From: Diploscapter coronatus
Lineage: Eukaryota > Nematoda > Chromadorea > Rhabditida > Rhabditidae
Direction of reading: 5' to 3'
NCBI GenBank assembly: GCA_964036155.1
Contig: OZ038422.1
Coordinates: 58,613,201-58,677,200 of the forward strand
Length of the DNA stretch: 64,000 nucleotides
Part shown: one piece after another, positions 38,740-52,400 of the stretch
How the letters are laid out: the number at the start of each line of letters is the position of its first letter
Numbering within the stretch: position 1 is the first letter of the stretch
Made by a program: the position numbers and the translations under genes
Notes under the pieces: generated by a model
Told to the model about the DNA's origin: nothing
What the model saw: only the letters and a program-made list of their open reading frames with translations
Databases searched by the model: none

Positions 38740-39433
38740 CTATTTCTTGGTTGCACCCGCCGTGATCTTAGTGTAGTTGGTAGCCTTCTTGTATTCGAAT
38801 TTCTTCGGGAGTGCAGCAGGCTGAAAATCGTGGATTTGATTTTGGATCGAAGAAATGAGTTGGAACCAATTTTAGACGTTTCGTAATTGGACTATGGAGC
38901 TACTTCAGGGCCGGGCGGAATTTGGAATTTTGCTTTTCGGAATTCGGAATGATTTTTATTTTTCGGAAATCGGAATTCGGAATTCCGTCCGGCCTTGTTG
39001 ATCACCTTATCAGACAATTTGATCATTTCAAACTCGCACCTTTGCCGGAGATGGCGCTGGAGCAACAGTGGGCGGCGGAGTCTTCCTTGGTTTCATGGCA
39101 TTGGCCTAAGATGACAACCCAATTTTTAGTCTTCTTCTTGACGATGATTTTTGAACGAAAGGCATTTGATAGTTCAGAAAGTTGTGCATCTTCAGCAATT
39201 TGAAAGTCGCAAGACATCTATTCGCGAGAAATGGGGAAATTGTGACAAAAGAAGATGCCTTGCTCTACTAATTCCGCAATTTACCACGATGGTTTCGAGT
39301 TTTCCAAATAACTTCATCATTTTCCGTTCTTCCCCACCTTTTTGCCGAAGAGTTCTTCATCGATGTCGATGTCGTCCTTTCCGCCGCCACTGCCCATGGC
39401 ATCAACGGGCACGAATGCAGATTTGTCGGCCAT
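38740..39433 (-). CDS. Conserved-looking 80-residue protein of unknown function
   Basis: Three exons with phase-0 joins: 39338-39433, 39040-39105 and 38740-38820. The protein starts MADKSAFVPVDAMGSGGG, has an acidic patch KDDIDIDEELFGKK, a Pro-rich middle TPPPTVAPAPSPAK, and a basic end FEYKKATNYTKITAGATKK. There is no signal peptide or membrane segment, and it is probably largely disordered. The GC-rich codons and exact phases make it convincing as a gene. I do not recognise the family. Confidence 0.7.
38907..38996. repeat. Small foldback of CGGAATT units in an intron
   Basis: GGGCCGGGCGGAATT and AATTCCGTCCGGCC are inverted ends around repeated CGGAATT motifs. It lies in the last intron of the 80-residue gene. 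A decayed relative (GCGGAATTTCG..CCGAATTT) occurs near 45170. Confidence 0.6.
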
Positions 39434-41732
39434 TGCTGCTGTTGTTGTGCTGAGCGATCAGATCTCGTGTCGTTCCAAGTCTGCAATTAACATCATCGAA
39501 TCGTTCTTTCTTGCACACTTGCAATTTCAATTTCGCTAATTATTTCGTGAATTTTCGTTTTTTTTTATGTAGATTTCTACTCGCGAAATTTTTCTCCCGT
39601 TTTTTCGTGACTACAGTAACTTTCAGTCTTTTATTGTGCTACATTCATGCGCACTGCATTAGTTTTTACTAATAATTTTCTATGCTAGATCCACGCCCAC
39701 GAAGACACATACTCAAGGTTGGCTAATGTTCGGATCTACGAAGCTCTCCGAACTTCCGAAACCTTCCTATAAGAACCTTCTTCCCGCTGAGAGATTCCTA
39801 CAGGAGAGTTCCGAGGGCTTAGTTAATCCCGAGCACAGAAAGCTCAAAATCTTCCTGAAGCAGTTTCTTTTTAGAAGTGCTTGAAATTGCTCCAGAAAGA
39901 ATCCAGAACGTGCAATGAATGACTGAGTTGATTGTGCGTAGCGCGAAGCTGCGACGAACGGCTGTCAGGTGCGCAGGTGGTCTAAACAGACTGGATCATG
40001 ATCATTCGACGGTCATAAAAATTTTCTTCGGTTCTCATGTCTTGATTTTTTTTCTTGATCACGAAAACTTGCGGAGAATTTTATGACGTTGATGAGGTCA
40101 TCAAGACATTGAAATCTTTTTTCAAGGTTTTCTTCATTTTTACGGTTTTCTAGTCACGATTACCTCTCGGTGGCGTTCAGTCGCAAGTAATGACTTTATC
40201 TGATCGAGATAATAACGGCAACCGTTTATGCATTCATTCATTCGAAATGCTAATTTTCATGCCATTCACTTTTTTTTCATTTTTCGCATCGAGTTTGTTT
40301 TCAAAATTGCGTGCAATGCATTGTTTGAAATCTAGCGTAAAATTTAATGCATTCCCGAAATTTCATTTCGTTATAACTACATAAGCATCACGACGTAAAT
40401 ATCATGTTTCAGCGTCTCAAATACCTTTTTTGTTATTTTATACCAAGCCGTCAAAAGTATAATTGGAAAAAGATTCAAAACTTTTATTTTCATCATGAGT
40501 CAAAAAGGGCCAAACGATTTTGATATTTTGGAAATCGCTTTCTATTTCCATTTCAACTTTACCCTCCAAGAATTTCGATTTCGAGTATGATTTTCTTTCC
40601 TCCTGCTTTTCCTATCACTTGTCCTACAATTTTTTCAGCCAACTTGATTCATATTTTTTATTTTTCAATCTGCATTCATATTTTATTGCTGATTACATTC
40701 TCTTCATGCTTCTCGAAATTCTTATTAAATATTTCGTTAGTACATCAACACCTTCAAAACACGACGAGAAATAGCAAAATTCCAACTAAGTACGTTTCTA
40801 AAAATATTTAGCACGCATGTACACATTGCTTCTGGTTACACAGAGTTGTTGTTCATTTATGATTCCACATGCATCTAACAACAAGGTTTTCATCAAATAA
40901 TTCTGACACAAAGTTATGTATTTGACTAGGATGAGAAACACGAAATAATCAGCTAAAGGTACAAATAAAAATAACGGCCGAGATACAAAATAAAAACAGA
41001 AAATTCTTTATTATTTAGTGTTTACTGGATTCAGCGATGGAGAATGACCGATGCAATTTGCAGTTCGAGTGACGAGAGAGGAAGAGTGGGATACACGAAT
41101 GTGTGAATGTGCTCTGTGCCAAGTGGAGAGATAGGATACCACGATTTTCAGATCAAATGAGATCAGGGTTCAAGATCAAACAATTCAAGAAATATAAACT
41201 ATTACTTATTGCTTATGCAATTCCCGAAACTTGCATATAATGGACTAAGCAAATATTCATGCAAGAATATTTTCCATTATTGGAGAGAAGAAAGCTGAAT
41301 ACGCGATCTTTTCTCTTTTCAACTTTAGAGAATATTCGAGCACGGCTATTTGCTCTTCTTCACTTGAGAATTCAGGAAATTACAGAAGCTCTTATTAAAT
41401 TATTAATTAATAACAATTAACTGCTACGCACAATTGGATGTTTGGCAACGACGGAAAAGTCGATACTTTGGCCGCTACGTTGAAATTCGGAGATGGGAAA
41501 TTGCACAGGTGAATAATTGATAATGAGACTCGTTCCTAGTGATGAATTTAATGAATGAAATGAACAATGATGAAATGAGATGAAATTTGAGAGATTTGAT
41601 AAGGAATAAGGTAACCAATTGGTGAGTTGAATGATTGTTGGACCGGAGATCGAACGGTTCAGTTTGGTGATGGATGACGAAGTCAGAAGATGGAATTGCT
41701 GGCTTCATGGGCTGAGATCTCGATTAATTCAA
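39434..41732. other. Intergenic region upstream of the 80-residue gene
   Basis: AT-rich, without exon-like sequence. About 39740-39790 carries clustered GAA/TTC motifs, including AGAACCTTCT, resembling heat-shock elements next to a TATAAG, but the spacing is irregular. Confidence 0.4.
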
Positions 41733-43407
41733 TCACTTCCTGCCGAATCTAGAAGAAATCTTGTGATTTATTTGGGAAGAATGCATTTTTCTATAGGAAG
41801 AAAATGAAAGAAAACGTCGATCTTTGAGAATTAGGTGAGTGAAAAATACAAGTTCAGGAAAGAGGCATAATAATTGATATGCTTTGTTCATCGTAACGTC
41901 TCTAACTTCAAAACTGTTTTCATGTTTTTTACCAAAAACGATAAAATGGTATGAGGAAGCATGTATTCCAATTAACAGATTCCAAGAACTTGTTCGATGG
42001 TCCATTACTTATGTCAAATCGAAACTGATAATATTGTAGCCGTCCAGTAAATTGAATTGATCACTCCCAGAATTAGTGGTGGGAATTGGCATACAACTAT
42101 TTGAACTTTGCATCGAAAGGGGTATAAATAGCGTCAGAATAGAGCAATACACCACCTCTCATTTCCCACCTACAAATCATTATTGGATATTGCGCTCCGA
42201 TGATCGCTAATGACGATACGGAGCGTGGCTATTTATACTCGCTCTCGATGCAAAAGTTCAAATAGCCGCATGTCAATTTGCACCACTAATTCTGAGAGTG
42301 ATCAGTTTTGTCGGATGGCTACAATATTTGCGGCGCTATAACTTGGATTATTTCTGTGAAATTGCGACATAGAAAGATCGATAAGATAGACAAAACAGAA
42401 ATTCGTGGAAAAAATCCAATTTTCTAACATTACTGATGCGAGTTTTATCAGGGTTAAAGTTTTTAATTGAAAGAAAAAACTTACCTAACAAAACTCTGAG
42501 CACGCTTTTCTGGCCTGTAGAAGCTGTCGTCTGACGATCGCTTGCCGAATCTCACGAAGGATTGTGCTTTCTTTTGGGGTGCATCAAATAAGTTGCCTAA
42601 ATTTACATATATTAGTCGAGTTTTAGAAAAACTGGCTCACTTTCTTGGAATTGGCTCAAAAATCGTTGCGTATCCCTGGGAACAATAATATCGTACACGC
42701 CATAAGGCTCTGATAAGGAGGCCAAGTTTGAATAGGCTAAAAATGTTAAAATTTTATCTGATTGATCATATAATCATTTACAAGATATGGAAAATGTCTT
42801 TGCTCCGGTTAAGCTCGAACGACTTGATAATTGAGGTTGTAAATTCAAATACACTGATTTGAATTTCATGACACATGAAATTTGCTGATAGCTAGGATAT
42901 GAAAAAGCCGAAAATAATGTCAAAGAATTTGTACACATTCACATGCGTTAATTTTTGAACTAGACTTGGAGGAAAGACTTTTGCCACAACCTGTAGGATA
43001 TGACATGATGTTACGATTTTTTCAGAAGTGAATTTCGATGACGCCCACATAAAATTAAGATTTAGTTGAAGTATTTTCTTCTCAAACCTAATTGAGGTCG
43101 ATTGCATCCTCTTTTCAACTTTAGTTGCAGAACGAATATATTTTCCAAAATAACTTTTCATTAATTAAATGGATATATGGCTGATCTTTTACTTATAGTC
43201 GCACGAGTTTTCTTACTACAACATTATTATTCAAGATTAGATGAAATCTTAGCTTTCCTTTCTCTTCTAAATACCGCTATGTGGATTCTAAGCGCTCTGC
43301 ATAGATTTGGCCTAACCTTTCTCTTGTGTCTCAGCCACTGCAGCTACAACGATCTGAACAGCCAACAGACAGGAAAGCACGGCAGCGAGCAGCTGAATGC
43401 TGTTCAT
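41733..43407 (-). CDS. flp-16: flp-16-like FMRFamide-related neuropeptide precursor
   Basis: Four exons with exact phases: 43317-43407, 42641-42736, 42485-42596 and 41733-41748, giving 104 residues. ATG at 43407 follows the acceptor CCTTTCAG by 13 nt. The signal peptide is MNSIQLLAAVLSCLLAVQIV. After a spacer, two copies of AQSFVRFG appear, the first bounded by KK and GKR, the second by EKR and a terminal GRK. Dibasic sites plus the amidating Gly predict two AQSFVRF-amide peptides. C. elegans FLP-16 peptides are AQTFVRFa and GQTFVRFa, so this is a close relative with Thr to Ser. Peptides of this class act through neuropeptide GPCRs. The second peptide is split: its last residues, RFGRK, come from a 16-nt final coding exon beyond a 736-nt intron that holds a MITE. 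Confidence 0.94.
42031..42327. mobile_element. MITE-like inverted repeat in the last intron of the flp-16-like gene
   Basis: ATATTGTAGCC at the left and GGCTACAATAT at the right begin inverted arms of about 105 bp, which also share GATCACTC-CAGAATTAGTGG, the segment around TATTTGAACTTT and TATAAATAG. Arm mismatches are about 10-15%. A unique centre of about 90 bp lies between. No coding capacity. Confidence 0.85.
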
Positions 43408-46400
43408 CTTGTGGGGGTACCTGAAAGGAAAACGCTTGATCAGATGGAAATGAAATGAGCAAATGCACGAGCGAAAAATAAACCATTATCGAGTTGTTGC
43501 GCAATAGGAATGAGATCAAAGCTGCTGTTAGTTGAGTTCAACTTTTCATGGATATGAACTTTGAAACTCGAAGCTTGTTTCAGATCTTCGTTGCGCTGAC
43601 GAACTGCTCGAGAAAATATCACTTCTAATGGGAATTAGGAGAACAAGCCTTGGTGATAATCGAGTGTTCAGCTGCACAAAGATCTACAGACAAAAGATGA
43701 CAATTGGAAATGCGAAATGTCGAATTACGAGAGCACTAATCATGAAGAGAAGGGGGGCAAGCGGTTGAAGTATTCGATTCGGAAGAATATTCGGGTTTCT
43801 GTGCAAATTCGACTTACGAAAATAGAGAAATTTGAGAAGCCACACGCTTCTGCTCTTGTATCTTGGCATGTATTCTTTTGCCGCTCTTCTCTCAAATTGT
43901 GAAGGAACTTTGTGTGGAGGAACAGAATGGCGACAGAGTTTGTGCGCTTCCTTTTCTGGACGAAATGACATTCTGCAGAAATGAAAAGGACAATCAGCTT
44001 CAAAGAGACGTGGCGTGAATCTGTAGAAATTATGTGAAACAAGAAGGGAGAGAGATTTGAGGAAAGGGCAGAACGTCATTGAAGGAGGAAGGAAAAGCGA
44101 TTGGAGGAATGACGATGGGGGGTGGAATATGGAGATGAAGGTAAAGAGAAGATCGAGGGGAAGAGCAAACGAGGCAGAACTGATTCTGACTCTGACTATG
44201 ATTTACACGACCAACTGCAGAATGCGAAACGAGATGACTGCAGAGGAAGGACGAGGAGGAGATTTACGTGAGCACACGCGCATAATTGATACGAAAACGC
44301 ATAATTGACTTCTGAAAATAATATATAACGCAGCATAGAGCAATAAAGTGAGGATATTGGTTAGATCCAAATTTGCCAGGGTCTGTTCAGGATATTTTAT
44401 TTCCGATAGCGATGAACTATAACTTAACTTCATATAGAGTCGTGGAAAATGCTGAAAGCAATTGTTGAAGTATGACTATACTAGACATTAGACTAATTTG
44501 TGTGTGCCGCGGACTATCATGACAAGCGTCTTGTACACTTTCAACTAGCATTTAGCCTTGAAGATCTATGGGAATTTAGCTAATCTGTTCATGATAATTC
44601 GTTTTGCAATCCGTTTCAAACAACATGTTCTCTCTATTTTTATCTCGGCTGCATTCTTCCGAAACAAAAATGCCAACTCCATCCCCGCTTTCGGTCTTAA
44701 TTTTATTTTGAATCAAACTATGACTTCTACTTAAAAAAGCTCGATCTAAATTCTTCAGCCTTATTGCAAACAACATTCTTCTCGATCACTTCAGCTTTCA
44801 CATCCCAAGAAATCATTACAATTACTATTCCGGACGCATTAATTCAAGTCTCCATCACTTGCATATCATTAACTATTGATATTTTGTCATTACATACAAA
44901 GAGCTTTTTTCGAAGAACGAATTGATCATGACAAAAAATCTTTGTCGGAGTTGTATAGAATATAAACCTGGATTGAGATTTAAGAATTTGAAAAAAATGG
45001 AATTTGCACGCCGAAATGAATTAGAATAGAAGTCTATAGCAATTGCTATTCAAAAATGATATGATAGAAACTTTATCTTGCCTCTTATCTAGGACTAGGA
45101 CTTTTCTGATTTGAAAAAATAGAACCAAAACCAAACCAACATAGTTGGACCTCCTAAACCGGGATTATGCGGAATTTCGATTCCGAATTTTTCAAAATTC
45201 AAATTCCGGACACATCTCTGCCCTGAACCAAACTGAAACAATGGAAGATAAAATTCATATAGTGCCTAAACCAGTTCATAAAATTCGGAGAACGGCCACT
45301 GCGCACCAAAGTTATTTCTGGTATGTCACTGCGAACCAAGGTAATAAATTCATAGAAGGAATCATGTATAGAGGACTACATGTCTTGTCATTACAAGTCT
45401 AGATATTTCAAGCATCATAAAATCGCATGTATCAAACCACCACTAAAATATGGTATGATTATGCAAATTGCAATCGAAATTTTAGGATATTATTAAAAAA
45501 AAAGAGATAGGATAGGAGTGTAGGTAGGCAAAGGTGGAGTAGAGGGTGAGGTAAGACAGAATAAACTCAAGTAAAATCACAAAATTAGTTAAAAAATACC
45601 TTCTAACCTTCATTAACTTATTTTTTTTAATAGATACTTGCCAGTAGACAAGTTTCGATACTTTCATTTCAATGCCAAATGTCTAACATAATAATTTGAT
45701 CATCCTCAAAAGAAAGCGATCGTGTCGCTGCGTCGTAATTTGTCAAGCGCGAAATCCCCCTTTGTGACACGATATTTTTCGACCTGATTGATGTCAGCAC
45801 AACAATGACGATGTTCGAGTCCGACGCCCTGCTCTGTTTCTGCTCCACATTTGCTCTGCAGCTATGCATTCACAATGTCTTCAATGCCTTTCACAACCAC
45901 ACCACAGGGCAACTCCCCCTCCTCTTCGCTTCCCTTCCATCTCGTTCCTCCATTAACCAATTCGAATATTTCACTCCTTGCCCTGCCCTTTCCCCGCATC
46001 TCTCAATGTTTTCAGCCCAAAGGTCATTTTCATTTGCAAACATCCCTTTCTCTTTCCCCTAGCGAGTCTCATCCTATCTATTCTGCTGAAATCCTACCCC
46101 CATCCTGACTATCCATTTTCATCATATCGTTTTTATCCGGCGCAATAAACTTGTATACAAAAACATTGTGATCAAATATGCAAATGGGGAGGAAGCATAA
46201 AGAATTCTGAAGGATCTAACTGAAAATACACACACCGGAAGGAAGCCGATAATGAGAAGCGGAAGGAGGAAATGAAGAGGGGGTGATTATAATAAATGGG
46301 TGATAACGACGATTTCTTTTCGAACGGAAAAAGAAACCTAATGAATGTAAGATGTTGCAGTCATTAGCGAGCTATTAATGAAAAATGAAGAAAATAGATG

Positions 46401-49400
46401 TTAAAAGTGTAAAGAATGAATGAAGTTGAATACAATCTGGGGTTGACGACGATATTCTGAAAATAGGCATGCACGTGTATTGAATAGAGTCTTGACAAGA
46501 CAACCAGTCTGCGCTTGCCACACTATGAACACCTGCCAATCTGTGCTCGTTCAAGCAGATTCGGGATTTTGAAGGATTCGAGAATTTCCATTTAGAATGT
46601 GAATGAAGTGGAAATAGCCAGAGATATTTCCGAAAGCCTGCCTCAGTAGTTCTGAAGTTCTGTTGGTCCATGGCCTCGAGCTCGAAGTCTTCCGTTTTCT
46701 AATCCAAAATCTCCCTAATCTCACACTATTCCACCCATTTTAAATCCTAATGAGATACTGACAGCTGCTGAACAAATTATATAAATGAAAATGAAGAGGA
46801 GAGGAAATGGAAATGCAATTCCTAATACGGTGAAATATCACTGCACGTCAACTTGTCACCAAAAATCGAAAACACGAAGGAGAAGCGGGAGTGCTCGAAA
46901 TTCAGAATTTGATTCTCAATTCTAGTTCGAGGAAAAGATTCCGAGAGGTTAAAATAAAATCGCGATTTTGATTGACAATCTAGAAACGACAAAGCAATAT
47001 GACACATGATATAAGCGATAGCATAAGAAAGATATATCCTTCTTATAAAAAAACACAATTTCGCATATGTCATATAGCCGTACTGTTTCCAAATTGCTAT
47101 CTCCGTTTTATTTTTGGATGTCAATTTCGATTCTGATTTTGTCAAATTAAAATTGTCATTATCTCTAGAGGACAATGACAAAGTCTAATAATAGGTTATT
47201 GCAAATAAGCGTTATCATTTTCTTCTAAGCCATAGATGCTATCAAAGTAGTGAAGGTATTTCCGAATTTTGCAGTTAAAGCTCGTCAAATTCATGCAAAG
47301 ATTCGAATGAGATTTAGTAATTCTATTCGAAGATATGAAATTGTACGTGAATATCATAACATTCGAGCAAATTGATTAAAAGCCAACACCAAACTGCAAG
47401 GTCTCTACAATTCATCTGCTTATAAAATCATTGCCGCCAATTTATTTACAAGAATTGATATGCCTCTTAAAGCCATGAATTATAACTAGGAATGAGGATG
47501 GAATTGAAAAAACGAAGTTATTGCTAGAATCCGACTAACTTCATAATTTTCGAACTGAAATTTCTACTTAAAATTATGGATGAAATTTTTGATAATACTT
47601 CAGCTGTTTTTTACTCTGAAACACCCTGAATTTCAGCGAAAAATGCATATTCTAGTAGCTAAAATGTCTTTTTGTTTAAATGTGGTGCCATCTGATCAAT
47701 TATGGACCAAGTTAAGAAGTATATCTCGAAATACTCCAATTTCAATTTCGAATGTTTTCGGAATTATAGCATTGCGTGGACCGCTGATAGAATTCGACCA
47801 ACTTCCGCAACTTTTTGGGAAAATCCTTTCCGATTTTGAATTTAAAATTTTCGGAACGCCATTTCTCTTCCGATTTTTTAAATTCAATTCTATCCCATCA
47901 TAGAGTGCTTCTATTTTTAGCAAAACCTCAGAAATGACGAGCTCTAAATCCATTTTCTCATTTAAGGGAATATTTAGCGTTGGAAAAATAGTAACAGCTT
48001 TAAACAGATGAAATTATTTTAAATGGAGGGTAAAATGTATTCAGATCGAAAGAATGTCATAATCTATGTGTTGAAAGTTCAGTTATTAGGTCGGTTAGAA
48101 GGTTTTTTCCTAGTTTTATATCATATCTTCTTGAATTTTGCAAATATTTCTAATGTTTCAATCAAATGATATGATTATCGTTGCCTAATATAATTTGAGC
48201 TGAGGAAAAGTCTTGCGACACTAAATTTCTAATTTTTCCTAAAGTGCTATACTCAACCGATCCCCCTGATCACTTACATACATATCCCATATTGTATGTC
48301 CTAAATGTTCCAAAAGTTTCAACCGGATTCGGTTTATTTTGGAAGAACTGAAAATGTTCTCTAGTTTCTGTCGTGTTCACAGATCTGAGTGTTATTAGAA
48401 AAATCATATCTCCTTCAGAATAAGTTGAAATATCGAGAATATTTAGGGCATACAATGTGGGATATGCTTGTAAGTATTCGATCCGATTGGTTCAATCTAG
48501 CTCAGGAATAAGTTGGAAATTAGATGTCGTAGGACTTTTTCCGCAGCCCAATGTCTATTTTTGGCAAATGATACTTCTCTTTAGATATAACACAACCTAC
48601 AAAGTTTGGAAATTTTAGTAAAACAGCTTCTGTCTAGAACTTTCCGAACATCCTAATATAATATTGAAATTTGAGAGTTATAGCAATAAGATATAGTAGA
48701 AAGTCGACTCTACAAGTCCCACAAACAGATTTGCAACGAAATTGTCTCCAGTAAATTATTTATCACTGTAAACTAGAAAGTGTTAGATATGACGATTCGT
48801 TGCTACAAACGACGGTAACTAAAGACGCTAATGAAATTTTCACACAAGAGTGAAATTGAATTATACATGAAGTCAAAAGTTGGAAGAGAAAAAATCGACA
48901 ATATAATTGATAGATCTGTGGCCTCATTGCCGCAGATCTAACGAATTGCAAGAACACTGATCGCTTGAAATTGAGTCTATCTCCCATATTTAGCCAAAGA
49001 ATACACCGTTCCTATGTTTAAATTCGGAAAATTGCATGTATGAAGACACAAATATGTGGGTAATTGGCAGTGTTGAAGCAGGAACGAGACGGGTAAAAGG
49101 AAATGGACAGAATTGTGATTTAGTTCCCCAAATATCCTCTAATTTTCAAAATCTCAAATTGCGTTTCGTCAATGGCTTCAAGTGGAACAGCAAATAGGAG
49201 ATGTGCTGCGAGGATTCGGATCCCCGAAATGGATGATTTGTGTTGCCAATTTAATTCGACACACGCATCCAAATGAAGGAATATGGGGGATGTGAAAGGC
49301 AAATTGAGCGAGGGCGTGTCGAAGAGAGGGAGTAGGGGGAAAGTGATTCTGATTCGAATTGAGCTGAGCTGAAATAGGTAAATACCCGGTGCAGCATAAA

Positions 49401-52400
49401 TAGGTACACCTCTACTGCAGTCAGGAATAGGATAGGAAAAGGGAAGGGGAAGGAGAAGAAGTGACGGGAGAAGTGGGCAGAGACCCGCCCGACCCGCTCT
49501 CCAGAACTGAACGAAAGAACGACTGAGGCGCAGGGCAAGCGCGAATAAAAGAGTGAAATGAAGCGGAGCAGTCAAATAAACCAATTGCTACTCAGGGGGG
49601 AATGGATGACTAAATGAGGGAATGAGTGAATTACTCGCTTCACCTGTCGGAGCTTTGAAGAAATTAAAGAAACACATAGGCAGAGGCAAAGTGCAGCTGC
49701 AAAAATGAGTTATACAAAATGTGCCTAACTGCATGATTTCTTCTGACTCAAGCAACCACCCTCGTCTGATGACTTTGATATTTCCAAATCATGGTAAAAT
49801 GATGCTATCATCAGTCAAAATGACGCCATACAACTCATTCGCATCCGAAATAAAACGACGACCATTTTCTGATTAGGAGGGGATAGCCTATTAGAAGCCT
49901 GACTGCCTGTGCTGTGCAGGAATACTCGACTACTACACAAAGGAGAATAAGAAAAGTGGAATGGAATGGAAAAGTGAGGAAATGAGAGCAGAGGAGAATG
50001 AGAATGTCGAATAAAGAAGAGAAATAACAAATTATTTATGAGATTTCTCGTGCACACAATTCAACATGTAAAGACGAAAACGTCTTAGCGTCCTTCTCTC
50101 AACACTATACTCATTCGATCCTTCGTCCTCTGCCTATGTCGTGGAGTCAAGATACACTTATCGAAATAAAAGATGAGTGGAAAGATCCAAATGAAGCAAG
50201 CAGGCACAATTCCCCGCGGTTGATTAGACTCTTTATGGCGCGAATTTACGATCGAAAGAACAAAGAAGCAGACCGAATATAGACGGAATTTGACGAAATT
50301 TGATTAATAAAATGACGAAAAACACGACAAGAATGCAAAGCATCACATAACTTGGCAAATTCATTTGATTGGAAGATAGAAGATGAGCAATTTGTCAGAA
50401 ATAGATGAACAATAAATAAAAAAAAAACAGAAATCGAAAATATGAAATGACGCATGCAAAAACTTCGGATATGCAGTAGATGTGCAAATAAAAGATTGTG
50501 TAGATCAGAAAGTTCTGTTCGGTTGTTCTTCATATTTTCACCAATTAAAAGTTATTAAAAGCTAACCCAAAAGGCCCCTCAGAGTTTCATAGATCATCAT
50601 GGCAAGCAAATAATTCCGCAATATTTAATCAATCTAAAAGGGAAATAAATTTACAAATGAGTTAAAATATTCTCATGATCTGTGAAAGAGTTTTCTTTCA
50701 CGAACGATTATTTCTAGATGCCAAAAGTAAGAATACAACAGGCACGAAGAAGCAGAAATACTGAGAAAAAAACTCGACGAAAAACAGCTGCAACGGCAAG
50801 GTAGCGTCATTTCCCTCTGGAAAATGCGTGCCGCTTGTCTATGAATGGAATTGGCCTGAATCAGAGCAGAGGCAGCGCAAAGAAGTTTACCTCGCCTCAG
50901 GGAGCAGTCATCAAAATAAGTAGAAATGGTGAACGAGACAACGAAACGACCAATTTCGACATTTTCATAGTCGATTTGAGCAGTACAACGATCAAATAAG
51001 ACATTGCATTACTTATGAATATGAATTGGAATTGACAAAAAGGACAGAAGGAATGCAAAGGTGCATGGGGAGGAAGAAGAGGAGGAGGGAAAAAGTGGAG
51101 AGGAGGGAGGACTGCCATTTTTGTAACCAGTCAAATGTAAAGCATTCACACGAAAGTTATTCTCTTCAGAGGCCAACAAACATATTCACTGTGCATAGTT
51201 TGCACTGTACTGCACTGATTAAACATCAGCCAGATGAGATGAAATATACATAGAAACCAGCCTAAATACAAAGCTCAGTCAGGTAGCCTGCATCACTTCC
51301 CATTTTAGGCCTCATTAAATCATGCGACACACAGGAATAAGTTGACTGATATCATGGAGATGCAGGAATAGAAGCGAGCATGTGCAACTAATTAAAGCCT
51401 ATGTGGGTTGTGGGTTGATGTGACAGAATTGAATAAGTTATGCATACAAATCATGCCATTTTCACTGACTTGCAATTCAATTCCGACCTATTATGAGATC
51501 GCGCTGTTGTCGACCCGTTGCATTCATAATTCACTCCGCTTTGCATCTCTGCATATTATAAGTGGACATTTAAATTTGATAAAATACCATTTGCAAATAT
51601 TTATAATTAGATTAGGGGGAGTATGCTTACATTAGAAATTCTACAACAATAGTATCCGATTTCATCATTTCATTTCACAATATTTGCTGTCTGGAAGAAT
51701 CTAGTTACGAGAGAGCAATGATGCATAATCTTTATGCGCCTGCAAAATAGACGAGGTCGAAACTACTGTAATAATGGAATTTTAACTACAAATATAACTA
51801 AAATGAGGGATGATAATCAAATGTTGCATTTTACTAATCCCAAAGCTCTATCAATTTTCGCCTAATTTTCCCGTGGCTCGGATTAAATCAAACGTGTTTT
51901 ATTTTGTTCGTGTAAATTAAATTTTTTTCTAAAGGGTTGGAATCGACATTAGAATTGTCAAAAATGAGATCTAAAACACCTTAATCATATCTGATGATGA
52001 GTTTACCCAATTCATTACGACCACTTCTAATGCTTCTTTCGTCCATACTTAAACTCTCTTAATCTATGAAATCATAAATCTGAATATAAATTGATGTCGA
52101 GAAAACCAGTGATATTTTAAATTTCGTTTCTTATTCAAAAAGTTCGAATTCTTATAGTTTCTAAGCTTCCGAATTCCTAATCCGATGTCGGCTTTCAACA
52201 AATTTTGAATTTCAATTCAGAAAGTGCCTAACTAAAATCGAAAATCAAGTTAAAAAGCGCTGACTGTATACCCTGGCCTGAGAATTTTGCATCAAATCAT
52301 CTAGGTTTAGCTCCAAAAAACAATATGTTAAAGCATATTTGAAAGGAAAAATTCTTAGCTATGAGAATAATGTGTATCTAACTTAAAATAATATTGAATA

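Noticed and set aside
39740..39790. Cluster of GAA/TTC motifs resembling heat-shock elements
   Set aside because: Only one unit has correct spacing; the others are off by one base, and no heat-shock gene lies nearby.
46375..46725. Minus-strand frame containing EDFELEAMDQQNFRTTEAGF
   Set aside because: The start looks exon-like with an upstream TTAG, but no donor and no neighbouring exons could be found.
49120..49584. 154-codon minus-strand open frame
   Set aside because: Opposite a GGGAAGGG-type purine tract, giving a low-complexity Leu/Pro/Ser product; considered a composition artefact.
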